A stretch of DNA of 64,000 nt. It comes from Ulota crispa. Its lineage: Eukaryota > Streptophyta > Bryopsida > Orthotrichales > Orthotrichaceae. Numbering within the stretch: position 1 is the first letter of the stretch; every line of letters starts with the position of its first letter. The notes below the pieces were generated by a model. It was given only the letters and a program-made list of their open reading frames with translations, made no database searches and was not told the DNA's origin. Shown here piece after piece: positions 11,084 to 21,953 of the stretch. Position numbers and translations under genes: made by a program. The DNA lies in NCBI GenBank assembly GCA_963920765.1, contig OY987242.1:1882289-1946288 (forward strand). Direction: 5' to 3'.

Positions 11084-14000
11084 CAAAATACAAAAATCAA
11101 ACTTCATTGCGAACAAACGAATGATCAGTGTTTGTTTGTTGTCAATTCTTTGGAACTGTTGAAAGAGGGAGGATTTATTAGAGTAGTAACCACACTCGAT
11201 AAAATAAAAACCTTCACAACAAGTAAGCACCGTTTGGTCCTTACCATCACATGTGTTTCTTTTTTGATCTTCGTACAGAATTGATTCAAAAACTCAAATC
11301 ATAATGAAGACTAAATTTGAAATGTTATGTTGTATTACCCAATTTTGATATTAGCAAGAATGCAGTGTTGGACCAATGGTAGATTGGTAGGGCACAAAAA
11401 GGTTTTGGCCATAATTATAACAATCCAATGTGGCACTTTTGGTGAGCATAGAATATGCAAATAAAATTGTTTGTAATTAACTTGTGGTACAAGGCACATG
11501 GTAGGGGAATTTGATACATGTCAATTTCTAGTTTTCATAATGTGCTTTGATCAAATTGTTTGCAACTTGCACATTTAAAGCACTATTTGCATTGGCATAA
11601 TGATTCAAAACCTTGATTCAAGATCTTTCTAAAGTACTTTGCATTGCACTTCAAATGAACAAGCAAGGGGGTCATATTGTCCAAATTGCATTTATTAGAC
11701 GTGGACAGTGTACGGGCAAAAGTAGGCAAACTCATGGCCGTGACTAACATGTTGATGGATTGATTATGACATTCCCACCCAAAACTTAACAAGATGACCA
11801 AATCCAACAAAGTTCATCTAGAAACATGTGAACAATTTGTTAAGTACAAACAAGAACTCATCAAACAAATCAAATAGACACAAAGACAAAATAGACACAT
11901 GTCCATTGATTTTGTCAATCTAGCAAGCATAAAATGAATATGGATTTCATTACACCAACAATGTTTCTAAATTTTGGAAAAGCTTCCTACAGTCCTATGC
12001 ATACAAAACTAAATATACAATCATACACTTATATACTAACACTCAATGCATAAAAAATCAAACTTTATTGAAATTTTTAGTCCAAAGATCAACAATCTTC
12101 AAATAAATAATTCTTGTGATTAAAAATATGTGCTCTTATTTTTCAACTTTTTACAGCATAAGATTGAGTTGAGTAACAATTTAGAATCTTACACAAACAA
12201 GAGTCAACAAATGTGCAAAACAAAAGCTCAACTATTTTGGTTGGTCAATCCAAATAGTTGCATTATACAAAATATGCAATGGATTGACTCATTGGTGCTT
12301 GGTGGTAATTTCTGAACAAATCTACCAAAAATTGTGCTCTATCCTATTGAATTGAACTAGTAGATGCTAAAATTCTTATACTACACAAAGAAGAACCATG
12401 AAGTTTTTTAGTCTAAGTAGGGAAGAACTACATTTTTGGGCCATTTCATCTTTTGAGCAAGCTCTAACTTGTGATATATAAATTGATTCCTTGTGAAATT
12501 TGACTTGGACAAGTGTTTCACCATTTGCATTAAGAAGATCATTATTTTTGTCAACAATCCATATTGTAACTCAAAAGTCATATTCCAAGAGAAATTTTCT
12601 TTTGAATTAGAAGTGTCATGAACAACAAAGTTTCCATCATTGTCCTCATTAACATTTACATAAGAAATTGCTAAACAAAAGGAAGACCAAAGTAGCAAAT
12701 ATCTAGCAAATTGAAAGAACTATGTTTTTTGAGAAGGATTGAGCCTTCATTTGAAGTGAAACAACTAGTGTGCTTATTGCATAATGGGGTCATGGAGCAA
12801 ATAATGAAAAGACATGCCTAGTCAATAGAGTGATTTCTATTATTGCATTGACAAGTGACAGCAAGTAGGTGTAGTCTATGCATTTCAATGTTCCACTTTT
12901 TGAAAAATTATAATTTTCACTTGTAATCTAAACAACTTTGCAAGTTTAGATGAGCCATGTCCAACAAATACAACTTTGTGAGACAAGGATGCATGGCAAT
13001 TTTCACAATTGCTGCTTTTGTACATCCCACTTTTGCACTCCATTATGATAGCTAGTAGGAGAAAAAACTTGTGCAATTCAAAAGCTCTCTCTTTGTTGCC
13101 TTTGCAAACTTGTTCAATAAAGATGTTCTTGTTTGGTGCATTGAGAGTGCCATTTTGTGAATCCAAGGTGAGGTAAACCTAGATTTCCCACGTGATGAGA
13201 AAAACAAAATTGAAATTGACCACAGAGTTCAAAAGACCAAATTGGAAAATTGTGAGCTCATAATAAGACTCAAGGAGCACTAAGGTAGGAGGCTCAAGAA
13301 CTAGGCATCTAAGGGCTGAAACTGAATTTTGGGAGGTGAAACTTCTTGAAATGTTTTTTAGTAAATTTTCCTTGAAAGACAAGAGGAATTGACATCTAAC
13401 CCACCTTGTTTCAAATTTTTTGGAGCTTTGTGAAATTAATTATGAAATTTTGAAGTGGAAAGTCATAGGGCTCTAAAACCGTGCACCTTCTTAAATGTAC
13501 ACTGCCTGTACATTACTATACATTACTGAAAACTGTAAAAAACAACATGTATGTGTAGGGTACATTTAAGAAGGTGCACGGTTTATGAGCCAACTACCTT
13601 ATTCTGGAAGGAGGTAAATTGACCAACTCCAAAGTAGGGGCACCTCTTTACTCTTGAAGCTTCCTTTGTACATCAATTGAAACTTATCCACCAGAGCCCA
13701 CACATGAGCATATGTAACATACTAAGTCTTCTAAGAAGGTTGTGTGCAATGTACAAAGCCATTTAATCAAGGGAAAATACCAAAAATGCCCCTCAATTCT
13801 TTCAAAATATCAAGTATAACCCTATATTATTTGAAATGTCAAAAATACCCTTGGATTTGTTTAAGAATATCAATTATATCCTGCAGTTGTTTTTGAAAAC
13901 ATCAAATACCCTTAGTTTCCTTGCGCCTTGTTACTAAAAAAATTTGTAAGTCACATTTGCACCAAAGACATTGGCAAAGAAAAACGTGTTGTTCAATCAT

Positions 14001-14262
14001 TGCAATGGTTTTGGCAACCCTAAACTTAAATGCAAAAATCTTCAATAAAGCTTGAAGAGCTTGCCTCCAAGATTTGACTTACATTCAACTTGCATGTAGT
14101 TTTTGTAATTTCCATTGCCGTCCGAGCATTTACAAAAAATTCACTAAAGAAGTATCAGAAAATTAAATGTACAAGATTTTTTTCAAAAACAACTAGGGGT
14201 ATAATTGATATTCTTACACAAAACCGGGGATATCTTTGAGATTTCAAATAATACAGGGGTAT
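11084..14262 (-). repeat. Right arm of the 3.18-kb near-perfect inverted repeat
   Basis: This is the reverse complement of 1055-4233, pairing at coordinate sum 15317 throughout. Unlike the left arm, it runs into an intact MITE end at its outer edge, so it is the better candidate for the original copy. It contains no convincing gene. Confidence 0.93.
13476..13584. mobile_element. 109-bp hairpin MITE (arm 2)
   Basis: Mirror image of 1733-1841, with ends AAACCGTGCACC and GGTGCACGGTTT. Confidence 0.75.
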
Positions 14263-14305
14263 GTCTTTTAGTTTAAAGAACGGAGGGGAGTTTTTGGTAT
14301 GTGCC
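13771..14305. mobile_element. Long-TIR MITE, full-length copy at the palindrome edge
   Basis: The terminal inverted repeats are about 140 bp, beginning GGGAAAATACCAAAAATGCC on the left and, reverse-complemented, GGCACATACCAAAAACTCC on the right. The structure resembles the Mutator-like MITEs at 19246, 30729 and 31141, but no clear target duplication is visible. The last 43 bp lie outside the palindrome arm. Confidence 0.65.
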
Positions 14306-14779
14306 GTATTAATATCAGTCTTAACGATTTATTGAATGAAAATGGGGTTGTAGACAGGGATTTAGACTAGTATTCGATATTTAAGTTTTGATCGTTGATC
14401 TCTTCTCTTGAAAGTGTGCAGTAATTCCTACACCATTAATTTTACATTCGCAACAGATATTGCTCTTACATCCAAAGAGTGTCTTGCATGTCTTCCCATA
14501 CAATTTTCTTAAAAATACTTACTCATGCATAATTGCATATAGCATTCCTTACAATATTTTATGTTCAATATATATATACTTTGTTTTTTTTTGATGATAT
14601 GTCCACATTTCTTGCTTCGCATTATGAAGTTTTGTCCTAATTTGTACAAGAAAAGCAAGGAGAATGAAGGCACATAGTTCCAGATATTTTTAGGCAATCC
14701 TAAGAAAGCCCGTGTTCAAATGCACTGGAAAGTCCAAAGCCCTGAGAGAATGAGCGAATGCTAGGATTGTAAATTGTTA
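14306..14779. other. AT-rich intergenic DNA, nothing recognised
   Basis: No gene, repeat terminus or structured RNA is seen here. Confidence 0.4.
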
Positions 14780-15394
14780 GAGCCCAGAAAACGCCCCACA
14801 GGACCAAAAGTGTCTTCACATGATTTCAGCCGCTTGTTTGAGGTACTCGATCTATTTTTTGATCTTGCCATAAACTACAATTATAAATGTGTTCAATTGG
14901 TACATGTAAATGGAGTGATGGCAAAGTAAGCCAAATATTGTACAAGTGTCTCATGAGCTTTAATTAGGTGCAACACCGTACGGGACGTGGTGACATGCAA
15001 CATTTTACAAGCAGCAATTGGTCATTACCTCTTGCAAACTTCCTTACTTGTGCTTTGTGGTAGTGAGAAATTCATTAACAAGGGTTGAAGCATGTTCTAG
15101 ATTCTTGTCGTGGCAACCCTCACCAAACATTGTTTTTTGCGCTGTCCTGATGGACTTCCCTCCATCATGTAAATACTTGTTATTTCTTTATATTTTTGTT
15201 GATTTCAATAAATCAACAGTTGAGGCAAAAGGGGTGGTCGTGGTGAGGACCACGGTTTGGTGACAGCGCAGCGGCCATAGATTCCAATGCGCTGCGCCGT
15301 CTTGTCACATGCACAGCTCAGGGGGGTAGGTAGCGGGTTGGCTGGGCCAATTTCCTGCCTCACTAGCTGCCAAGCCGTGAGCCGCCATCACCGC

Positions 15395-15480
15395 TCGACG
15401 AGTTCGATGGGATTCGAACTCGGACCGGCGGGCGGCCAGAGACGACCGCTTTTCCAGCCAACCAAGTTTACGACTTGGCA
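15395..15480 (-). other. tRNA-like pol III box-B sequence inside the LTR-like element
   Basis: On the minus strand GAGTTCGAATCCC matches the B-box consensus (GGTTCGANTCC) well. A possible weak A-box, GGTTGGCTGGAAAAGCGG, lies about 35 bp upstream. The T-stem cannot pair, so this is not a functional tRNA. It could be a tRNA-derived SINE remnant or a chance pol III promoter. Confidence 0.3.
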
Positions 15481-16744
15481 ACTGAAGACAAGCGTTTGAC
15501 GCTATTATATGCTCGCAAGAGCATGTGGCCATTTTACGATGGTGTTTATTTTGTAATTTAATCATTTTCATATGTTTATCTAGAGATTTTGGAAGACTCA
15601 TATATTTTGCCTTTGTTTGAATAAAAATACTAAGGATTTAGAAGTCAATGGGAAAGGTGTGAAAGGAAAAGGGTTTTGGCATCTATGGTGGGGTTAGGAT
15701 AAGAAGGAACATGGGCTGATGTGCCCCACCTCCCTACCTTAGATAGGGTCGAAATTGTGGAAAAAAGATCCCTTAGTTGTTGGAAGTTAGTGTATGAGTG
15801 TTGGTGGGAAGAAAGGGAAAAATCCCGAAACTTTGAGAGGAGATTTTTTTCTGTGTATACGTGATTTTGAATTGAAATTTGAAGAGGTTGTTCCTTGTGT
15901 GATTACCTTTCCAAAATGAGTTTGCAAGTTTGATTTGGAGTTGTGATGCAAAAGTTATGAGTGTTTGAATTTTGGAGTCAAAAAGCCAAACTATGAAGAA
16001 AGGCTGAGACTTTGACAAGCCATAACTTATGATCTGTATATCATTTTGCAACAAGATTTGAAGAGAGTGTTTATCTTATTATTGGCTTTCTAGAAAGTCT
16101 TTAAACTTGAGGTTTGAAGTTTGGACGAGAAAGTTATGGAAGTGTGAAGGTTTGGAGGTGGCTGCCCTTTTGTTAGGAGAAAGCCGAGATTTTGAAGAGC
16201 TACAACTTTTGGACAGTATGAGATTTTCTTTTCAAAATTTTAGGAGTGATAGTTTGTTGTCATAGCTTTTCAAATTGTCTTTAATCATTTCATTTGGAGT
16301 TTTATTGAAGAAGTTATAGTGGGTAGAAGTTGCGGATTTGGGTGCTCTCTAAAAAATTGAGATCCACACTTTGATTGACTAGAGCTTTCGGACAAAGTTT
16401 TGTTTTGAAGTGCAAATTTTATGGGTTGAAGCCAGTGATATCATCTTTCTAAATTGATATCACGTTTCTATGGGTGATGTATAGAACAAAAGTTATAGAG
16501 GTTTTTAGAGGCAGTGTTTAGTTTGTAAAGAGGAAGAAGAGCCTCTACTTTGAACTCGCATAACTTTTGGACAGTATTTTAGATTGAGTTGAAATTTAGA
16601 GGGATGTTAGAAGGTTAGGAGAGCTTTTCAAATTGCTATTACACTTAGCATTTGAATCTTTGAGCCATCTGTGGCATTAGATAGAAGGTTGCTGCCTTTT
16701 CTAGGACTTGTTATTTGTGATTTTTCCCATTGTTTTTATTAAAA

Positions 16745-16806
16745 CATGAAGACTTGAAGACTTGAAGACATGAAAATTTGAAGATCTGAAGATATGAAGA
16801 TTTCAA
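16745..16806 (+). repeat. Short GAAGAYNTGAA tandem repeat
   Basis: Six or so imperfect units of about 10 bp, such as GAAGACTTGAAGACTTGAAG, lie within the LTR-like insertion. A similar GAAGACTGAAGACTGAAG run occurs near 17183. Confidence 0.7.
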
Positions 16807-17670
16807 GAGGAATGTTTTGGGTTTATTTTTTATGTATGTGTGGGATGTGGCTTTGTTATTCCTAGCCGGTTTTGGAGGCTCGTTTGTCAATTCATTTCCA
16901 TTCTGTTTTGTAAACCTTGTTGCGGGCAATTTGGGTTAAACCAAACTTAACCCCATTTATTGTCGTGGTGATGAAGTGAGATTGATCACCCACATGATCG
17001 AGACTTGCTCTGTTCTCACGATCTGGAGTTTTGGCCAGCAGATCGTGAATTTGATTTTAGGATCCCGTCATACGGACGGCAGCTCGTGTCTGCTGTCCCG
17101 ATCTACCCGTCCCGTATCCAGTGGGCTCTTATCCCTACCTTGACCCTTATACCCTTAGAGCCAGCCACAGGATAGGCCAACGGAAGACTGAAGACTGAAG
17201 ATTTGAAGAGAAGATCAAGATTGACAACGTTTTCAGTCGGCAACGCACGATCGCAGCAAGACACCCTGCGTGTTCCCAAGGCGCGCTCCTCTCAACCCGA
17301 CAGCGCAATAACACTTTGAAGCCCTAAAACTTAACATGAAAAAAAGTACAATCTTCAATAATTTGAAAGTGTGTGCATTCAAATCTAATCTTGCTACTCA
17401 CAAAAATCGAGATGAATTAGGGGCTTATAGACCTTTGTAAAAATCATTAAATAGCAACTACCTTCCAAAAAATGAGATTTTGTCATCACATGTTATTTGA
17501 TGTTATAATCTCCCGTCTTCCAAGGTCAACTATTCCCAAAATTTGCAAGCCATTTTCTATGATCATTTTTTACAGATCATCTGATTGATTGACTGAAATA
17601 CAACGCATCAAAGTTGTATGTCTCCCAAAACCCTAAATTTGGGAACATGGCCAGGGCGCTTATGGGTTAA

Positions 17671-18848
17671 GTTCTATGGCTATTGAGAAGTCGAAGGCAA
17701 CGGTTGATGTAGTTTGGCAAGCTTTTCATGCAAAAGGGTTAGGTTAAGAGGGAAAATTTACTCGGAACTTACTTTGTGAAGTTAGAGATAACAGCAGGCA
17801 GGAAACGGCGTCTCAACAAATCCATGAACCGCCACCATCACCACTTGTGAGAGGCATTTGCGGACGTTACGTGGTTCTCTTATTTTCCCCGGATCAGATC
17901 AGATCAAAACCAAAATACCATAACCCCGTGGAAATTAAATCTTGAGGAGGAGCTGGGTACTCAAGCTCACAGTTTTATTCTGGCTCTAATTGCACTGTCT
18001 TGCATTCCGTTTTAAAGTCTTCTGCTATGTTGCCACTTTTGGCTCTTCAAGGAAAATTCAACAATGTGCATTAGACTGTAGCTTCTAGATTCTAGCCACT
18101 GGCAAAGGAGCGGTGGCTGGCATTTCACGTTGCTCGGAGAGCTGCTGTCACTCCACATGAACGCAATCTCAAAGCATCATTTCTCGCTTTGAAGAGTCAC
18201 TTGGTAATGCAAGGAACAACGACGACGGTGGAAAGTCCAACACTTTGATACGATTCAGCATAGCTTTTTAATAATCCACGCAATAAATGCGGTATCTGAG
18301 CAGCTGAATATGGTACTTGTAGCTTTATTGGACTTCTTAAGGTTAATAAGAGTTTCTCTTCTGCAAAATACTCTTTCCCGAGCCGTGGTATGACGTGTGC
18401 GAATTGGAACCAGCACACGTTCAACCTGCTGAAACGAAAAGGCGGAGCCTGAAACGTCCTCAAAAAATCAACCAACTTCCAAGGGCTGTATGTGCAATTG
18501 TCGAGACACGAGAAATGGCGGCCTGAAGACTCGGTGAAGAAAGGGGACACAAATCCGGAATGGGGCTGTTGCATTTGTACAGCGAATCGGACGATCCTCG
18601 ATGTGGGATGACACGAAAATCCTCCAAATGGAACTGGAATCTTGTCAAAGCCGACCTCGGACGTGTAATAACTCCAGGCTCATTCATCCTCCTCGCCTTC
18701 AATTTTTCGTTTACCATGTCCATCTGGATGTCTACTTTGAAAGCTTGTCTTCCTCTGCATGCCTGTACAGTTTTCTCGTGTCTTTGTGACAAGTTGGTTG
18801 TGCTGGCCTGATTTGGAGCATACTTGGGGGCTGGGGTGGGCACTTCAG
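17671..18848. other. Gene-island DNA with an unassigned open frame
   Basis: Base composition and CpG content rise here relative to the transposon-rich flanks. Minus-strand frames are open at 18460-18843 and 18197-18574, but I recognise no domain, and the two overlap in different frames. The stretch could hold 5' exons or the promoter of the plus-strand gene whose first supported exon starts at 18849. No exon could be fixed. Confidence 0.3.
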
Positions 18849-21800
18849 CCGCGGAGAGTCACGCATCGAATCCGTGATCCCATGTTCATCTACGGGAGAC
18901 CCAATGAACGCGGCGCCCTTGGCGTCAAAGAAGGTGAATGCCTGGCCTCCTCACTTCCAAAATCTCAACTTTATTTCTCCGGTCCTTTAAAATCTCGTTT
19001 TATTTTAACCTGATCAATCAGCTTCTTGCATTTTGAGAAACTTGTGTGCCTTTTGCTTGCAACTGTCTTGGGTTCGATCTCAGCTATGTGTTCAGAGTAA
19101 TGATACCACCAAGCATCGCCATTTCATTAGAATGGCATAATTTCAAGGAAATTGGCACTCTCTTCAAGCTCAGATTCAAACCAGCCTCACTTTTTTAGCA
19201 CTTTCACAATTTTGGCTCAGTCTTTGGTACCCGTCATTTTATCAAGGGAAAATTTTATGGATACCCCTAAAGTTTGCCATATTTGTATAGATTCCCATGG
19301 CTTTTCAGAAATCAAACGAATACCTTTAATCACCATATTCAATAAATTGGGAAAAGGGTATAATTTGGGACTTTCAGACTCGCTTTCAAAAGTTTGAGGT
19401 GATCTCCTCAAATTGAGCTCAGCATTTTTTTTGTACACGTGTCCTCATTTGAGAGGAGGGATTTGTGAGGGAAAAAATCTTAGTGTCTCATACTGAATTT
19501 GATACCTTCGAATCTAACTTTTTGGATTTGAGGGGGAGTACAAGTTGGGACACCTCATTTTCCCAATTTATTGAATATGGTGTTTTTAGACCATAATTTT
19601 TAGGCATTTACTTTGTTATGCACTCTACTTCCTTCATGATCAATGTTAAAACAAGGAGTGCAATAGAACAAAAAAGAAGTTGTGTGCGCACAAGGGAGGA
19701 AGAAGTGGCATGCACAATAGAATAAACTCCTAAAAATTATGATCAAAAGATATTTGTGCAGCTTTTGAAAAACTAAGGAAACTACACAAATATGGCAAAC
19801 TTCAGGGGTATCCATAAAGTTTTCCCTTTTATCAAATAGAGGACCCTAGATTCTGTTTGTGTAGAGTTTTGTATGCACTGATGTTGGGTCACAGAAACAG
19901 CGCTTTCAATAAAAGTAGAGTTTTTACTCACTTGGAAAGCATGTTCACATGAGGAATGGGGCAGTGATAGTGCACCTCGAGACAGTCGCCGCGCCGCAGG
20001 CGGAACGCTATGGCGCTGATTTCAAGAAAATGAACAAGGCAGCTGCAATCCAGTGAGTTGGCCGTGAACGTGATCCCATCGGCTGGCTTATGCTAATTAT
20101 ACTTTTTGTTGATCGAGCAATTGACGATGACTCCTGGTGTTTGTGAATCTGCAGTCACTACTGTCGGTCGAATGAGCAGCGAGCTGCGCGGGAGCGGTTC
20201 TACTTCCATATCCAACCCAAACACACCCTTGTATTATAAACTAATCCCCACTCTTTTTTGCTTTTGCTCCACTACTTCTAAATCAGTCACGGCTCACATG
20301 ACCGAGTCTTGCATTGCATGTTTTGTTTACAGAATAAACTGAATGCATCCTGATTGACAATACGGTGTTCCAACTGCCAAACAATGCTAAACTAATTTTT
20401 GTCAGTTCATGGAAATTAAATCATTGTTGAGAACAAGGCTTCAAAAGAAATAAGAGTAATGTGTGTGCTAAATTGTATGCAGAACACGAAATGGAAACTT
20501 CCCTCCGACAAGAACCCTCACCATAGATATGGACTTGCACATCCGGGGTATGTAAAATATACTCTTTATAATCAATTACACAAAGTGAATGTGGTTATAT
20601 CATATTGACGGTTGAGCAGTCTTGTAGTAGAATGTTGAGGTAGTGACACTCAAATTAGGACTGGTGTAGATCTAAGGTTCCGATTCCCTGCATGGAAAGG
20701 GAGGGGCCAATCTCATTACCAATAAGAAGAAAAGAAATTAAAATTACCTTAAACGCCAGTAGGAGTCATCATTTCAAAACGACTTCAGTCTTCAGAACAT
20801 ATTTCAGATGTCATCAAATTTTGTATTACCACAATCGTGAAGGATTTTGCATGTGCTGGTCAAACAATAACTTGGAAAGAAAATCTAAACACGACCTACA
20901 CAAAAGTCTCAGAAACAAGAAAAAAATACACGAGATCCAACTTGGGGTTGTTGTTCTTTTTCCTGAAGGGTTATACTCCTTAAAATCAAGTTAAAGATCC
21001 AATTGGGGCTGCATAAAGTTTTTAAAATTTTCATCTGTGAAATTTTGCGTCTATTGCATTCATCATTTGAGCAACACATGCAATGCTCTTGGTTGCTATC
21101 GGTGGCCAAAAAGTTGCCCCAACTGAATAATGTTTTGCACTACATGGTCTAGTGCTCAAATTCTTCAATGTCATCTAGAAACCAGTCCTGGAACATGATT
21201 TTCATTAATTTGGGAAAAAGTCCTTCCCAAAATGGATTGGATTCTAGGGATAATGTGAATTTTGCATTTGTGAGAATAATTTGGTGATATTAAGTAAGTT
21301 TTTTAATAATTTCTTCAAAATATTTCATCATTGATGTAAGGTCTTGAAGAAATCATCATAAAATTCACTCTAAATCATTATTTCTTAAAATCAAAAAATT
21401 CAAAATTCAAAAGTCTCAAAATCGCAAATTTTTCCCAAATTCACAAATATTGCGTTATTGGACTTTTTCAATGCTAAAATATAGTTATAAGGAAATGTAA
21501 GCATTGTCAAGAGAGGGTCATCATTCTCAGTGTTGCAAAAGATTGGGGATTAATATATGTATGAAATAATTAATGCATACATGCATGCGCAGGGACGGAG
21601 AGTTCAAGTTCCTGGTAGGCGGGGGCTATCAAGACGCGTGGGTGGACATGAACAAGTACTTCAAGGAGAAGTGCCCAGAGCGGTTCATGGAAGCACCGGG
21701 GCGCATGGACGTCATCACCAACCGAGCCACGGAGCTGCAAAAGCACTTCACACGAGCGCGCATGAGCCGGCCCGTGCCAAAAAAACGGTTCATCATGTCG

Positions 21801-21953
21801 CGCTTCCAGAATGTGCCCAAGCGCATTGACAACGAGAATCAAACACCGCTCAACCGCCGCCCTCCGTATCACAAATTCTATGGCGTCCCCGGCATGTCCA
21901 ATTTGCCTCCCCCTTGCGGCATCCAACTAACCCCCCTCTTGCTTCCTCTCTAA
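18849..21953 (+). CDS. Unrecognised plant gene, three supported exons (5' end not found)
   Basis: The exons are 18849-18933, 19986-20052 and 21593-21953. They join in phase through AG acceptors and GT donors (GTGAAT at 18934, GTGAGT at 20053) and sum to 513 bases, ending in TAA at 21951-21953. The supported product is 170 residues and hydrophilic. It includes RDPMFIYGRPNERG, then ERYGADFKKMNKAAAIQ, then a C-terminal exon with FLVGGGYQDAWVDMNKYF, ATELQKHFTRARMSRPVPKK and SRFQNVPKRID. Codon choice in the last exon is strongly C/G-ending, unlike the AT-rich surroundings, which supports real coding. I do not recognise the family. The basic, aromatic C-terminal half suggests a binding role only in a very general way. 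One or more 5' exons are missing; 18849 is an exon start, not a start codon. A Mutator-like MITE sits in the first intron. Confidence 0.5.
19246..19826. mobile_element. Mutator-like MITE, 9-bp TSD, copy 1 (intronic)
   Basis: It begins GGGAAAATTTTATGGATACC and ends with the inverted equivalent, GGTATCCATAAAGTTTTCCC. The exact 9-bp duplication TTTTATCAA is at 19237-19245 and 19827-19835. Related copies are at 30729 and 31141. It lies in the intron between exons 18849-18933 and 19986-20052. Confidence 0.92.

Larger units (their letters stand above)
15143..17302. mobile_element. Solo-LTR-like insertion, 2160 bp
   Basis: It begins TGTCCTGATGG and ends CAACCCGACA, so it has TG...CA termini with a 4-bp inverted TGTC/GACA. 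It is flanked by GCGC (15139-15142 and 17303-17306), a 4-bp target duplication. The related element at 58258-59028 runs straight through this site (around 58635-58645), which proves insertion. No gag, pol or other coding region is present, hence solo LTR or another non-coding LTR-type element. The interior repeats AAAAGTTATGG-like phrases, which could reflect an old internal repeat. Confidence 0.7.
14780..17666 (-). mobile_element. TTAA-type element, ~770-bp family, interrupted copy
   Basis: Sequence at ~14850-15142 and 17303-17666 aligns, in reverse, with the continuous element at 58258-59028. The right end is GGCGCTTATGGG followed by TTAA (17667-17670). The left end, near 14780, is poorly conserved. 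The two parts are separated by the LTR-like insertion at 15143-17302. Confidence 0.75.

Noticed and set aside
15305-15601. A tRNA gene on the minus strand at ~15395-15480
   Set aside because: The B-box matches, but the T-stem does not pair and there is no acceptor stem, so a functional tRNA is excluded.
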